From NCBI RefSeq assembly GCF_012848475.1, contig NZ_CP051666.1:1449501-1513500 (forward strand): 64,000 nt of DNA, in the 5' to 3' direction. The DNA comes from Marinobacterium sp. LSUCC0821 (GTDB lineage Bacteria > Pseudomonadota > Gammaproteobacteria > Pseudomonadales > Balneatricaceae). Under the pieces are notes generated by a model. It had not been told where the DNA came from, searched no databases, and saw only the letters and a list, made by a program, of their open reading frames with translations. A program made the position numbers and the translations under genes. Numbering within the stretch: position 1 is the stretch's first letter; the number at the start of each line of letters is the position of its first letter. Below are positions 1 to 9,088 of the stretch, in pieces.

Positions 1-2
1 TT

Positions 3-1664
3 GCGATGGCTGGGGTTCCACTTTTGAACGGCTTCTTATCCAAAGAGATGTTCTTCTCTGAGACCCTGCACCTTGGTTCACTCGGTGCACTCTCTTGGAT
101 GGTACCTGTCCTTGCCACAGTAGCGGGTGTCTTCTCGGTAGCCTATTCACTGCGATTTATTCACGACGTTTTCTTCAATGGTGAGCCGATCAACCTGCCA
201 AAAACACCACACGAACCGCCTCGTTATATGAAGCTTCCGGTCGAAATATTGGTGGCTCTCTGTTTTCTAGTAGGCATAGCGCCAGCTTGGATTGTCGCTG
301 ACCTACTCGACAGCGCAGCTTCGTCACTTTTACAAACGGCGACCCCTGAATACAGCTTGGCTTTGTGGCACGGTTTCAACTTCCCACTTCTAATGAGTTT
401 TGTAGCACTTATTGGGGGCATAATCGTCTACGCATCTCGTAAGGAGCTATTCGCTTTCCAAGCTCAGTTTCCTGAGAAAGATGCAAAAGAGATTTTCGAG
501 AATATTGTTCAATCTAGCGTCACTTTCGCCAATAACATCTACGGAAAACTAGAGAACGGCTCGCTGCAGCGTTACACCTGGCTATTCCTCATGAGTGTCG
601 CACTGATCATCACAATCCCTATGTCTAACTTGGTCAATATTGAGGGTAAGCGTGCACTTATTCCGGTTGATGGTGTGAGTATTGTTGCAACAGTTATTCT
701 TGTAATTGGCGCCCTGGTTACCTTAATTTGGCATCGCAAACGTATGGTGGCTCTAGTAGCTGTTTCAATTGTTGGCCTTATCGTCTCACTGATATTCGCT
801 CGATTCTCAGCGCCAGACCTGGCTCTAACCCAGCTGAGTGTAGAGGTTGTGACTATCATCTTGCTGATGTTGGCACTCTTCTTCCTACCGCAGAAGACAC
901 CTAAAGCAGCCAGCCCATCCTCTGTTGCCAGGGATTTGGGCCTTGCGACACTTATCGGTGGGGTTATCGCCTCGATTAGCTATGCGATGATGACCCATCC
1001 ACACGACTCGATCGCCTCCTATTTCGTCGCCAACTCGAAGATTGGCGGGGGCGGCAACAACATCGTCAACGTCATCCTTGTAGACTTCCGAGGCTTCGAT
1101 ACCTTTGGTGAAATCACCGTTCTCGGCATTGCCGGCTTAGGTATCTACAAATTGATTGCTCGTATGCGCCTATTCATGTCGACCACCAACGATCAGGGCA
1201 TCCCTTGGGCTGAAGACCGCCACCCGATGATGCTAGCAACAGTTTCACAGGCTCTCTTGCCTTTGGCACTCATGGTCTCGGTCTATATATTCCTAAGGGG
1301 GCATAACCTCCCGGGTGGTGGATTTATAGCCGGCCTTATCACTGCGGTAGCGATTATCCTGCAATACATTGCTAATGGCGTCGACTTCATGAAGAGCCGA
1401 CTTAAACTAGATTACCAATGGCTAATCTCGATTGGTCTTATAATTGCAGGTTTAACTGGCGCTGGTAGCTGGCTCTTTGATCGCCCATTCCTAACCTCTT
1501 GGTTTGACCATTTCCACCTCCCGTTGATTGGCGATTTTGAGCTAGCTAGCGCAATGCTCTTTGATCTTGGGGTATATCTCACTGTTGTCGGTTCAAGCAT
1601 GTTGATTTTGGCGAACTTAGGACAGCTCACCACCAGTGAGCGTCCATCTGGGGAGGTCTCATAA
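3..1664 (+). CDS. mnhA: Mrp/Mnh Na+(K+)/H+ antiporter, fused subunit A/B, 5' truncated by window edge
   Basis: Integral membrane subunit of the multisubunit Mrp (Mnh/Pha) cation/proton antiporter of the inner membrane. The reading frame is already open at base 3, so the N-terminal part of subunit A lies outside the window. About 553 residues are visible. They open with AMAGVPLLNGFLSKE, typical of the NuoL-like core of MrpA, continue through many hydrophobic helices, and end from roughly residue 395 in a MnhB-type domain (PGGGFIAGLITAV region). Subunits A and B are thus fused, as in the PhaAB arrangement of rhizobia and pseudomonads. Its stop TAA overlaps the ATG of the next gene by one base, so it is translationally coupled to mnhC. 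It leads an A/B-C-D-E-F-G operon. Confidence 0.93.
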   Translation, partial: AMAGVPLLNGFLSKEMFFSETLHLGSLGALSWMVPVLATVAGVFSVAYSLRFIHDVFFNGEPINLPKTPHEPPRYMKLPVEILVALCFLVGIAPAWIVADLLDSAASSLLQTATPEYSLALWHGFNFPLLMSFVALIGGIIVYASRKELFAFQAQFPEKDAKEIFENIVQSSVTFANNIYGKLENGSLQRYTWLFLMSVALIITIPMSNLVNIEGKRALIPVDGVSIVATVILVIGALVTLIWHRKRMVALVAVSIVGLIVSLIFARFSAPDLALTQLSVEVVTIILLMLALFFLPQKTPKAASPSSVARDLGLATLIGGVIASISYAMMTHPHDSIASYFVANSKIGGGGNNIVNVILVDFRGFDTFGEITVLGIAGLGIYKLIARMRLFMSTTNDQGIPWAEDRHPMMLATVSQALLPLALMVSVYIFLRGHNLPGGGFIAGLITAVAIILQYIANGVDFMKSRLKLDYQWLISIGLIIAGLTGAGSWLFDRPFLTSWFDHFHLPLIGDFELASAMLFDLGVYLTVVGSSMLILANLGQLTTSERPSGEVS

Positions 1665-2014
1665 TGGAGATGTTACTCAGCCTAATTATTGGTTTATTAA
1701 CGGCTATTGGTGTTTTTCTCGTTCTGCGTGGCAGAACCTTCCCTGTCGTACTTGGACTGACGGTTCTCTCCTATGCAGTAAACCTATTCATATTCTCTGC
1801 GGGCCGACTTGTAATGGATGGCGCAGCCGTTCTTGAATCAGGACTCGCAACTCCCGATCCTGTTCCGCAGGCACTCGTGTTAACTGCAATCGTAATAGGT
1901 TTTGCGATGACTGCATTTGCCGTCATTCTTGCTATGCGTGCACGAGCTGATTTAGGCAACGACCACGTCGATGGCAAATTGCCTAATCTCGACTCAGAGG
2001 AGGGTAAGCGATGA
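1664..2014 (+). CDS. mnhC: Mrp/Mnh antiporter subunit C
   Basis: Small NuoK-like membrane subunit of the Mrp antiporter, 116 residues, the usual family size. Three hydrophobic helices are visible (about residues 3-22, 28-48 and 68-95), followed by a charged cytoplasmic tail. The segment TDPVPQALVLTAIVIGFA-like (around residues 64-80) is the conserved NuoK/MnhC signature. The start overlaps the stop of the A/B fusion by one base, and its end overlaps the start of mnhD by four bases, so the operon is tightly coupled. It is expected to sit between the A and D antiporter modules of the complex. Confidence 0.93.
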   Translation: MEMLLSLIIGLLTAIGVFLVLRGRTFPVVLGLTVLSYAVNLFIFSAGRLVMDGAAVLESGLATPDPVPQALVLTAIVIGFAMTAFAVILAMRARADLGNDHVDGKLPNLDSEEGKR

Positions 2015-3516
2015 ACCACCTCATCATCCTCCCGATCGTATTGCCGTTGTTTGTCGCAGCTATTTCACTGCTACCCCTATTTGATCGTGACATCGCTCGA
2101 CAGCGCTCACTTACTCTAGCTGCAACTGCAGCCCTTGTACTCATATCGGCGATTCTTCTAGGGCAAGCAGCAACAGGGGCAGTAACCGTCTATGCACTGG
2201 GGGATTGGCAGGCTCCATTCGGTATTCAACTTCTCGGCGACCGCCTTTCAACCTTAATGTTGTTAACCACCTCTATTCTTCTGCTTGCAGCTCTACTTTA
2301 TGGCTCTGCTGGTGAGGATAAACAGGGGCGTTTCTACTATCCGTTGATGATGTTCCAGATCATGGGGATAAACGGTGCGTTTCTAACCGCAGACATTTTT
2401 AACCTGTTTGTCTTCTTCGAGATTCTGCTGATCGCCTCCTACTCTCTTTTGATCCATGGTGGTGGCAAACATAAAACAGGCGCTGCGGTTCACTACGTCC
2501 TACTCAACTTGGTTGGCTCTGCAATCTTCTTGTTTGCCCTAGGTATTATCTACGGCACCCTAGGTACGCTAAACATTCCAGATCTTGCTATTGCAGTTCG
2601 AAACTTAAACAGTGATGGAGCGCTGCTTGCAGAGGTTGGCGGTTTAATGCTGTTTGCGGTATTTGGGTTAAAAGCAGCAATTCTTCCCCTGCAATTTTGG
2701 CTTCCAAGAACTTACAGCTCCGCTCCCGCTTCGGTCGTTGCACTCTTTGCGATCATGACCAAGGTTGGTATTTACTCAATAATGCGTGTTCATGATCTTG
2801 TCTTCGGCGCTAACGCTGGGGTGTTGGCTAATCTGGGTATCGACTGGATGTGGGGACTTTCCCTGCTGACACTTGCCATAGCTACGCTAGGCATCATCTC
2901 TAGTCCTAGCGTCAAACGCCTCGCGTCACACCTAGTGATTCTCTCAGTAGGTACACTGATGGTGGCGATTAGCGTTAACACCCAAGCATCGACGGCTGCA
3001 GCCCTTTATTATGCGGTGCACTCAACCTTCGCAGCCGCTGCTCTCTTCTTAATTGGTGACCTCATCTCGTTAGAGCGAGAACGTTCCCTCGATCGAATCG
3101 TACCTGGGCGCCGTTTAGCGAATGCTGTACCGATTGGAATTCTATTTACACTCAGTGCCATTACGCTGATTGGTATGCCACCACTCTCAGGGTTCATAGG
3201 TAAGCTGATGGTCATGCAATCCATCACTAACGCTTCAGAGATAGCACTTGCATGGCCACTTCTTCTAATAGGTAGTCTAGCTGCACTCATCGCATTTTCG
3301 CGCTCAGGTTCGACTCTATTCTGGAAAGCGACCGGGGATCCAGTTGATCAATCACCTATTGTTGCTCGACAATTCACGGCAGTCTGGATGTTAGTATTGG
3401 CTGCACTATTTATGTCTGTTTTTGCGGGCCCAATCACCGAGTACACAACAGCTACAGCGGCCCAACTTGCCGACTTTGAGGCCGACCCATCACAACTGAT
3501 GAGAGCTGGAGAGTAG
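2011..3516 (+). CDS. mnhD: Mrp/Mnh antiporter subunit D
   Basis: NuoM/NuoN-like proton-translocating membrane subunit, 501 residues and about 14 predicted helices. Family marks include FNLFVFFEILLIASYSLL near residue 130, with the conserved helix glutamate, and a lysine in LKAAILPLQFWLPRTYSSAP near residue 222. Both positions are required for transport in the family. The start overlaps mnhC by four bases, and mnhE begins two bases after its stop. With A/B and C it forms the antiporter core, exchanging cytoplasmic Na+ or K+ for external protons. Confidence 0.94.
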   Translation: MNHLIILPIVLPLFVAAISLLPLFDRDIARQRSLTLAATAALVLISAILLGQAATGAVTVYALGDWQAPFGIQLLGDRLSTLMLLTTSILLLAALLYGSAGEDKQGRFYYPLMMFQIMGINGAFLTADIFNLFVFFEILLIASYSLLIHGGGKHKTGAAVHYVLLNLVGSAIFLFALGIIYGTLGTLNIPDLAIAVRNLNSDGALLAEVGGLMLFAVFGLKAAILPLQFWLPRTYSSAPASVVALFAIMTKVGIYSIMRVHDLVFGANAGVLANLGIDWMWGLSLLTLAIATLGIISSPSVKRLASHLVILSVGTLMVAISVNTQASTAAALYYAVHSTFAAAALFLIGDLISLERERSLDRIVPGRRLANAVPIGILFTLSAITLIGMPPLSGFIGKLMVMQSITNASEIALAWPLLLIGSLAALIAFSRSGSTLFWKATGDPVDQSPIVARQFTAVWMLVLAALFMSVFAGPITEYTTATAAQLADFEADPSQLMRAGE

Positions 3517-3518
3517 CC

Positions 3519-4007
3519 ATGAAAAAAGTGATACCAATGCCGATCCATACGCTGGTGCTATTCATAAGTTGGTTACTACTGAATGACACGCTGGCACCTG
3601 GACACATACTACTAGCTGCAGTGCTGGCACTTGGCATTCCAAAGCTGATTGAACCGATGATGTCTAAGCAGCGCAAAATCGTAAAACCGATGGCGCTTGT
3701 GAAATACATTTTGGTGCTTCTTTGGGACATCGTAGTAGCCAATCTTAAAGTGGCCAAATTAGTGATCGGCCGCAACAGCGCTCTTCGCCCTGGCCTGCTG
3801 GCCTATCCGCTAGAGATTGAAGGAAACCTGCCTGTCACACTACTTGCTGCTACCATCTCACTGACACCAGGTACCCTGAGTGCCGAGCTCAGCAAGGATG
3901 GTAAGTGGCTCTATATTCACACCTTAGATATGGACACACCTGACTCGGTCGTGGCAGAGATCAAAGCGCGTTATGAAACACCGCTCAAGGATATTTTTGG
4001 ATGTTAG
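3519..4007 (+). CDS. mnhE: Mrp/Mnh antiporter subunit E
   Basis: MnhE family membrane protein of 162 residues, a size normal for the family. Hydrophobic segments lie near the N terminus (about residues 9-45) and around 63-85. The soluble C-terminal half carries the family motif LLAATISLTPGTLSAEL (about residues 109-125). It lacks similarity to complex I subunits and is needed for assembly or full activity of Mrp complexes. It follows mnhD after two bases and overlaps mnhF by seven bases. Confidence 0.92.
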   Translation: MKKVIPMPIHTLVLFISWLLLNDTLAPGHILLAAVLALGIPKLIEPMMSKQRKIVKPMALVKYILVLLWDIVVANLKVAKLVIGRNSALRPGLLAYPLEIEGNLPVTLLAATISLTPGTLSAELSKDGKWLYIHTLDMDTPDSVVAEIKARYETPLKDIFGC

Positions 4008-4270
4008 AGACAGCACTTACGGTAGCGATGGTGATGGTCAGCATCTCATTGATACTTAACCTCTTCCGAATTGTCCGCGGCCCTTCGCTACCTGATCGAA
4101 TCCTTGCGCTCGATACGCTATACATCAATAGCATCGCACTGTTGCTTGTGTACGGTATCTATCAAATGAGCACGATCAACTTTGAAGCTGCCCTCCTGAT
4201 AGCAATGCTTGGTTTTGTGAGCACTGCAGCGCTAACTAAATACCTACTGCGTGGAGATATCATCGAATGA
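4001..4270 (+). CDS. mnhF: Mrp/Mnh antiporter subunit F
   Basis: MnhF/PhaF family, 89 residues with three predicted helices. The family motif RIVRGPSLPDRILALDT (about residues 23-39) is present, including the conserved Asp-Arg pair after the first helix. It overlaps mnhE by seven bases at the 5' end and mnhG by four bases at the 3' end. It is an accessory membrane subunit of the Mrp antiporter. Confidence 0.93.
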   Translation: MLETALTVAMVMVSISLILNLFRIVRGPSLPDRILALDTLYINSIALLLVYGIYQMSTINFEAALLIAMLGFVSTAALTKYLLRGDIIE

Positions 4271-4638
4271 TCAGTTTAAGCACGCCAATGGAAGCGACTC
4301 TTGCATTACTCATCATCGGTGGCGCCACACTGGTACTTGTGGGCTCAATCGGCTTAGTTAAACTTCCAGATTTCTACACCCGCCTGCATGCACCGACTAA
4401 GGCGACAACACTTGGCATGGGTCTGCTTTTGATAGCCTCGATGCTATTCACTGCGTTTGGCCTCGGAAAACTGAGCGTTCATGAACTTCTAATCACTATC
4501 TTCCTCTTTATCAGCGCACCAATAACAGCGCACATGCTGGCAAAAAGTGCCCTACATGAGCGTATAAAGATGAAAGCACCCAGTGTTGGAGATGAACTAA
4601 TCGAAACAGCTAGAGATAGAAATTCGCCTACGCTTTAA
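4267..4638 (+). CDS. mnhG: Mrp/Mnh antiporter subunit G
   Basis: MnhG/PhaG family, 123 residues. It shows the family signature GLVKLPDFYTRLHAPTKATT (about residues 28-47) in the first half and two further helices, then a charged C-terminal tail of about 25 residues. It closes the Mrp operon. The next gene is convergent and only 28 bases away, and no obvious terminator hairpin was seen between them. Confidence 0.93.
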   Translation: MISLSTPMEATLALLIIGGATLVLVGSIGLVKLPDFYTRLHAPTKATTLGMGLLLIASMLFTAFGLGKLSVHELLITIFLFISAPITAHMLAKSALHERIKMKAPSVGDELIETARDRNSPTL

Positions 4639-4666
4639 CGCTATTTATCTCTCACCCTTTTGCACC

Positions 4667-6469
4667 TTAGCGCTCATTTTCAGCAGCGTTGTCAGCAGTT
4701 AGATCAAACTGCGCGACGCTGGCAGTGGTGAGCAGCTCACCCTTTTCAATTCGCTGTTTTGCATCAGCCAAATTCATCTCTTTAGGGTAGATAGCACTCC
4801 CCTCTGTAATTATTTCCAAAGCTTTTTGCGGTTCATCAACCTGCTGATAGGCGATTGCTAGATCGCGATAGAGCTGTATATCGGGAACCTGTTTCAGATA
4901 AGGAACGGCCCAATCAATGAATTCCACTGCACGCTGTCGATTATCCGCCTCTATGCCAGAGTAGAGCGCACCTCGCATCACAAAATACTCAGCAAGCTCT
5001 TTAAAATAGAGATTGTTTAGAGCGTAGCTTAGGTGATGAAGTTGCGTACCTCGACTCTTCACATAGTTCATGACTCCGGTCTGTGAGAGTAGCGAATGGA
5101 CTAAAAAGCCAACCAATAGCGGAACCACTGCCAGAGGAGTCCAGCACAATAACGAACGCGCACCCCAGGATAGGTTCAAAGACTTCAGTTGCAGACCTTG
5201 CTGAAAAATTGGCACCAGCAGAATCAACAAGATGAGCCAGTGGTAGGTAGAGATATAGAACGGCAGCTCAACCTGAGTATGCAGCGTTATGGGTAATAAA
5301 AGAGCAGCTCCAGCTAAACCCTCGCGCCAACCCAGCCGAACTAATTGACTAATCACAGCTACCACCGCCAGTCCAATAGCAAGAACAGAAAGGATGCCCC
5401 CTTCATCTAGCCAAAACAGCAGCTCGTTATGCGGGTGCGAAAAACGAGGCGCGCCATCAATCGCTGAGGCATCACGCCCTTCATAATAGGTGACACGCTC
5501 ATTTTGAAACTCGCGCTGGAATGAACCTATCCCATGCCCAACCCAAGGTGCACGTTGGAATAGATCCCAAGCGATACGGTAGATGTGCGGGCGAGCATCC
5601 TTGCCCTCTTCCGCCATGCGTTCGATTTTGTTGTAAGCCTGCAAGGCTCCATCATTCACTTGATAGCCAGTGACCACTCCCGAGACCAAAACTAATGCAA
5701 GGGTGATGGCTCGCATAGGTGAGACTGCAAGCATTTTAACGCGACCGATGAGTATCAACAGGGTTGCTAACAAAGCACCCAGCAGGCCTACACGCGACCC
5801 CGAAGCGGCAACCTCTAACCCACCCAAGAATAGAGAGAGAAAGACCACCGCCAGCATTGGCCAGCGCTGTGTAGCGAACGACTTAGAGAGCCCTAGCCAG
5901 AGCGATAGAGCAATAGCTGTTGCCATTAAGGAGGCCTGGAGGTTTGGCTGTTGAAACATACCCAATAGCCGCTGATCCGCTGATACAGGAATCCAACCCC
6001 GCATCAGTGGATTACCGGTTAACTGAAAGAGCCCAACCAAAGCGTGTAGAAGAAGCGAGGCTAATAGCAGATAGAGCAGTTGTTGTAGCTCTTCGGCCCG
6101 CAAACGAAACTGCATAACAGCAATCCAGAAGAGCACACCACCCCAGACGACTCCTAAGCGAATAAGCCACTCACCAGGTCGATCCATACCAGAGATAAAT
6201 CCAGACAGCCAAAGACCCAAAGGAAAGAGAAAAATCAGCCAAACAAAATTGGGCTTAAACCAGGTTCTCTCCTGGGTAACCTTAAAGATTGCTATAGCAA
6301 TAATGGCAAGAACCGGCAGCCAAACAACAGTATTAAATGGTAGACTTAACCCCTCTCCACCAAGGTTATCTTGATAGTAAAAAGGGGCAACAATAAACAG
6401 CAGTGTGAGCAGTATTACTAGGACGCGATTGCTTCGAGATTCCGGTTCTGCTGAATGTAAAATCTGCAT
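4667..6469 (-). CDS. Wzy/PglL-type O-oligosaccharyltransferase or O-antigen ligase-like protein
   Basis: Polytopic inner-membrane protein (600 residues, about 11-12 helices) of the Wzy_C / O-antigen ligase superfamily. The periplasmic loop contains the family motif HPHNELLFWLDEGG (about residues 345-358 with the start used here), whose His is important in PglL, WaaL and PilO enzymes. The C-terminal 120 residues look TPR-like, as in PglL-type protein O-glycosyltransferases. The open frame extends to 6559, but the ATG at 6469 is preferred because it has a good site (TAGGAG, 5 bases upstream). A lipid-linked glycan donor and an acceptor such as a pilin or lipid A core are likely, but the sequence cannot tell protein ligase from polymerase or lipid A ligase. 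It is divergent from galU. Confidence 0.75.
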   Translation of the reverse strand: MQILHSAEPESRSNRVLVILLTLLFIVAPFYYQDNLGGEGLSLPFNTVVWLPVLAIIAIAIFKVTQERTWFKPNFVWLIFLFPLGLWLSGFISGMDRPGEWLIRLGVVWGGVLFWIAVMQFRLRAEELQQLLYLLLASLLLHALVGLFQLTGNPLMRGWIPVSADQRLLGMFQQPNLQASLMATAIALSLWLGLSKSFATQRWPMLAVVFLSLFLGGLEVAASGSRVGLLGALLATLLILIGRVKMLAVSPMRAITLALVLVSGVVTGYQVNDGALQAYNKIERMAEEGKDARPHIYRIAWDLFQRAPWVGHGIGSFQREFQNERVTYYEGRDASAIDGAPRFSHPHNELLFWLDEGGILSVLAIGLAVVAVISQLVRLGWREGLAGAALLLPITLHTQVELPFYISTYHWLILLILLVPIFQQGLQLKSLNLSWGARSLLCWTPLAVVPLLVGFLVHSLLSQTGVMNYVKSRGTQLHHLSYALNNLYFKELAEYFVMRGALYSGIEADNRQRAVEFIDWAVPYLKQVPDIQLYRDLAIAYQQVDEPQKALEIITEGSAIYPKEMNLADAKQRIEKGELLTTASVAQFDLTADNAAENER

Positions 6470-6588
6470 AATTTCTCCTAATGCTCGATTAAGAGTAGCA
6501 GATGTAAAAAAATTTACTTGGTTTCGTGCTATTTGTGACCTTTGTGCTATACCTAACATATATGCAATTTAATTAAGGGCTATTTTAA

Positions 6589-7467
6589 ATGCTTTCTAAA
6601 GTCATCATTCCAGTTGCGGGTTTGGGTACACGTGTACTCCCAGCGAGTAAGGCGATTCCTAAAGAGATGCTTCCGGTGGTTGATAAACCAGTTATTCAAC
6701 ATGTTGTTGAAGAGGCTGCACGTGCTGGGTTTCGTCAAATCGTTCTAGTAACGCGCTCTGGTAAAGAGTCGATTGAAAACCACTTCGATGCCAACTATGA
6801 GCTTGAGCAGATGCTCGCTCTGAAAAACAAAACAGCACTCCTTAATGCGGTTGAAAACTCGCTTCCTAAAGGGATTGAAGTCATCTCCGTTCGCCAACCA
6901 AGCGCTAAAGGTCTTGGTCACGCTGTTCTCTGTGCTGCACACGTTATTGGCTCTGAAGACTTTGCCGTAATGCTGCCTGACATGGTTATCGATGATGAAG
7001 GTTTAGCAAGCGACTTCTCTGAGATGGTGAAGCGTTATGAGAAGAACGGTGCCGGTCAGATCATGGTTGAGGGTGTGCCACAGGAGCACGTTGACCGTTA
7101 CGGTATTGTCGATTGCGGTGGCAAACAGCTGACTCCAGGTGCGGGCGCGCCAATTCATGGCATGGTAGAGAAACCATCACTTGCAGAAGCGCCATCTAAC
7201 CAAGCGATTGTAGGTCGTTACATTCTTCCAAACCGCGTAATGGAGCTACTTAAAACAACTCAGCCTGGTGCCGGTGGTGAAATACAGCTGACTGATGCGA
7301 TGTTGGCTCTTCTCTCTGAAGCGAGCATGGAAGCGTTCAGTATGCGCGGCACCGTCTACGACTGTGGTAATAAAGCGGGTCTTCTTCAGGCGAACCTAGC
7401 CTTCGGTCTAAAACACCCTGAAACAGCTGACGCGATGCGCGAGTTTCTTGCGACGCACAAGGTATAA
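6589..7467 (+). CDS. galU: UTP--glucose-1-phosphate uridylyltransferase
   Basis: Cytosolic enzyme making UDP-glucose from UTP and glucose-1-phosphate. It has 292 residues, normal for bacterial GalU. The N-terminal nucleotide-binding loop is GLGTRVLPASKAIPKEMLP (residues 11-29) with the expected Arg and Lys, and the GEIQLTDA motif lies near residue 230. It is the first gene of a galU-pgi-UGDH homologue-mnmC group, with pgi starting four bases after its stop. UDP-glucose from this enzyme would be the substrate of a normal UDP-glucose dehydrogenase, but the homologue in this operon looks inactive. Confidence 0.95.
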   Translation: MLSKVIIPVAGLGTRVLPASKAIPKEMLPVVDKPVIQHVVEEAARAGFRQIVLVTRSGKESIENHFDANYELEQMLALKNKTALLNAVENSLPKGIEVISVRQPSAKGLGHAVLCAAHVIGSEDFAVMLPDMVIDDEGLASDFSEMVKRYEKNGAGQIMVEGVPQEHVDRYGIVDCGGKQLTPGAGAPIHGMVEKPSLAEAPSNQAIVGRYILPNRVMELLKTTQPGAGGEIQLTDAMLALLSEASMEAFSMRGTVYDCGNKAGLLQANLAFGLKHPETADAMREFLATHKV

Positions 7468-7471
7468 ATAG

Positions 7472-9088
7472 ATGAATAGCGCCTGGTCTGCACTTGAGAA
7501 TTCGGCAGCACGTTTAAGCTCGACTCACCTCAAGGATCTGATTACAACATCAGATCGCTACAGTGCGTTTAGCTTTCGTCATGAGGGACTTCTGCTTGAC
7601 CTAAGTCGCCAACGACTCGATCCTCAAGTACTCGAAGAGCTCATAGCTCTTGCCAATTCACAAGGCATGACAGACGCAATCAGCAAGCTACTGAGCGGCG
7701 AACGAGTTAACACTACAGAGAACCGTGCTGCACTCCACTCTGCACTGCGTTTACCTGAGAGTGCTGAGCTGATCGTTGATGGCCAGGATGTCGTTAGTGA
7801 TGTTCACCAAACCTTAGCTCGTATGGAGGAGTTTGTTAAAAAGATCCATGCGGGGCAGTGGCGTGGCTTTACCGGCAAACCAATTAGCCAGGTGGTTAAT
7901 ATCGGTGTAGGCGGTTCCGATCTTGGTCCGCTTATGGTCTGTGAAGCACTTAACCAATTCCGTCCAGATGATGCGCGCGATATTGATCTCCACTTCGTAT
8001 CTTCGATGGATGGCAGTCAGCTTGCCAACCTGTTGTTGGAACTTGATGCCGAATCAACACTCTTTGTCCTCTCTTCGAAATCCTTTGGCACCATCGATAC
8101 ACTAGCTAATGCAGCTACAGCTATTGAGTGGCTCCAAGAACGCAGTGGCCTATCGAGAGAACTTGTACTTAAACAGCACTTCATTGGTGTTACAGCCGCT
8201 CCTGAAAAGGCGATTAGCTGGGGGCTTGCCGAGAGCAACCTACTGAAGTTTTGGGATTGGACTGGCGGTCGCTATTCGCTCTGGTCAGCGATCGGTTTAC
8301 CAATTGCGCTAAGTGTTGGCATGCACGGATTTAAAGAGCTGCTCGCCGGTGCACACAGCATGGATAAGCACTTTTCTGAAGCACCTCTTACAGAGAACCT
8401 ACCGGTACTGCTCGCTATGACCGGCATCTGGAACACTAACTTTCAGGATATCCACGCCCACGCAATTCTTCCCTATGATGGACGCCTCGCACATCTACCT
8501 GCTTATCTTGAGCAGTTAGAGATGGAGAGTAACGGAAAAAGTGTCTCTGGCCAGGGGGAAGCGGTAAGTCATCGCACCTGTCCTATTCTTTGGGGCGAGA
8601 TCGGTCCTAATGCACAACACGCTTTCTACCAGCTACTGCACCAAGGCACTGAGCGCGTGATGTGTGATTTCATCGTACCGGCACGTCGTTATGTAGATCG
8701 TGAATCAACCCTACAAGACCAGCATCAGTTAGCACTCGCCAACTGTTTAGCGCAGGCTCGCGTGCTAGCACTTGGCGATGCCGCCCTGACCGACGGCATT
8801 GAGCGACCTAGTTGGCAGCGCTACTTTGGCAACCAGCCAAGCACCGTTATTCTGCTTGATGAATTGACCCCCTATAACCTAGGCAGCTTAGTCGCACTTT
8901 ATGAGCACAAGGTGTACGCACAAGCCGTTATCTGGGGTATTAACCCCTTTGATCAGTGGGGCGTTGAACTGGGTAAACGCGTAGCCAATGACCTCATCAC
9001 TGCACTCAATAAAAGCAGCAAAGCCACATACGATCCAGCAACCGAAGGTCTGCTCGATGCGATACAGAATCTAAGGGAGTCTCGATAA
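7472..9088 (+). CDS. pgi: Glucose-6-phosphate isomerase
   Basis: Interconverts glucose-6-phosphate and fructose-6-phosphate; 538 residues, normal for bacterial Pgi. Family marks: VNIGVGGSDLGP near residue 141, DWTGGRYSLWSAIGLP near residue 261, the catalytic-glutamate segment GQGEAVSHR near residue 360 and GPNAQHAFYQLLHQGT near 378, equivalent to the second PGI signature. It begins four bases after galU, and its stop overlaps the next ATG by one base (TAATG). Together with GalU it links central sugar phosphates to nucleotide sugars. Confidence 0.96.
   Translation: MNSAWSALENSAARLSSTHLKDLITTSDRYSAFSFRHEGLLLDLSRQRLDPQVLEELIALANSQGMTDAISKLLSGERVNTTENRAALHSALRLPESAELIVDGQDVVSDVHQTLARMEEFVKKIHAGQWRGFTGKPISQVVNIGVGGSDLGPLMVCEALNQFRPDDARDIDLHFVSSMDGSQLANLLLELDAESTLFVLSSKSFGTIDTLANAATAIEWLQERSGLSRELVLKQHFIGVTAAPEKAISWGLAESNLLKFWDWTGGRYSLWSAIGLPIALSVGMHGFKELLAGAHSMDKHFSEAPLTENLPVLLAMTGIWNTNFQDIHAHAILPYDGRLAHLPAYLEQLEMESNGKSVSGQGEAVSHRTCPILWGEIGPNAQHAFYQLLHQGTERVMCDFIVPARRYVDRESTLQDQHQLALANCLAQARVLALGDAALTDGIERPSWQRYFGNQPSTVILLDELTPYNLGSLVALYEHKVYAQAVIWGINPFDQWGVELGKRVANDLITALNKSSKATYDPATEGLLDAIQNLRESR

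Noticed and set aside
6470-6588. Promoter calls in the galU / glycan ligase divergent region
   Set aside because: An extended -10-like TGCTATACC (6545-6553) exists, but no acceptable -35 could be paired with it, so no feature is reported.
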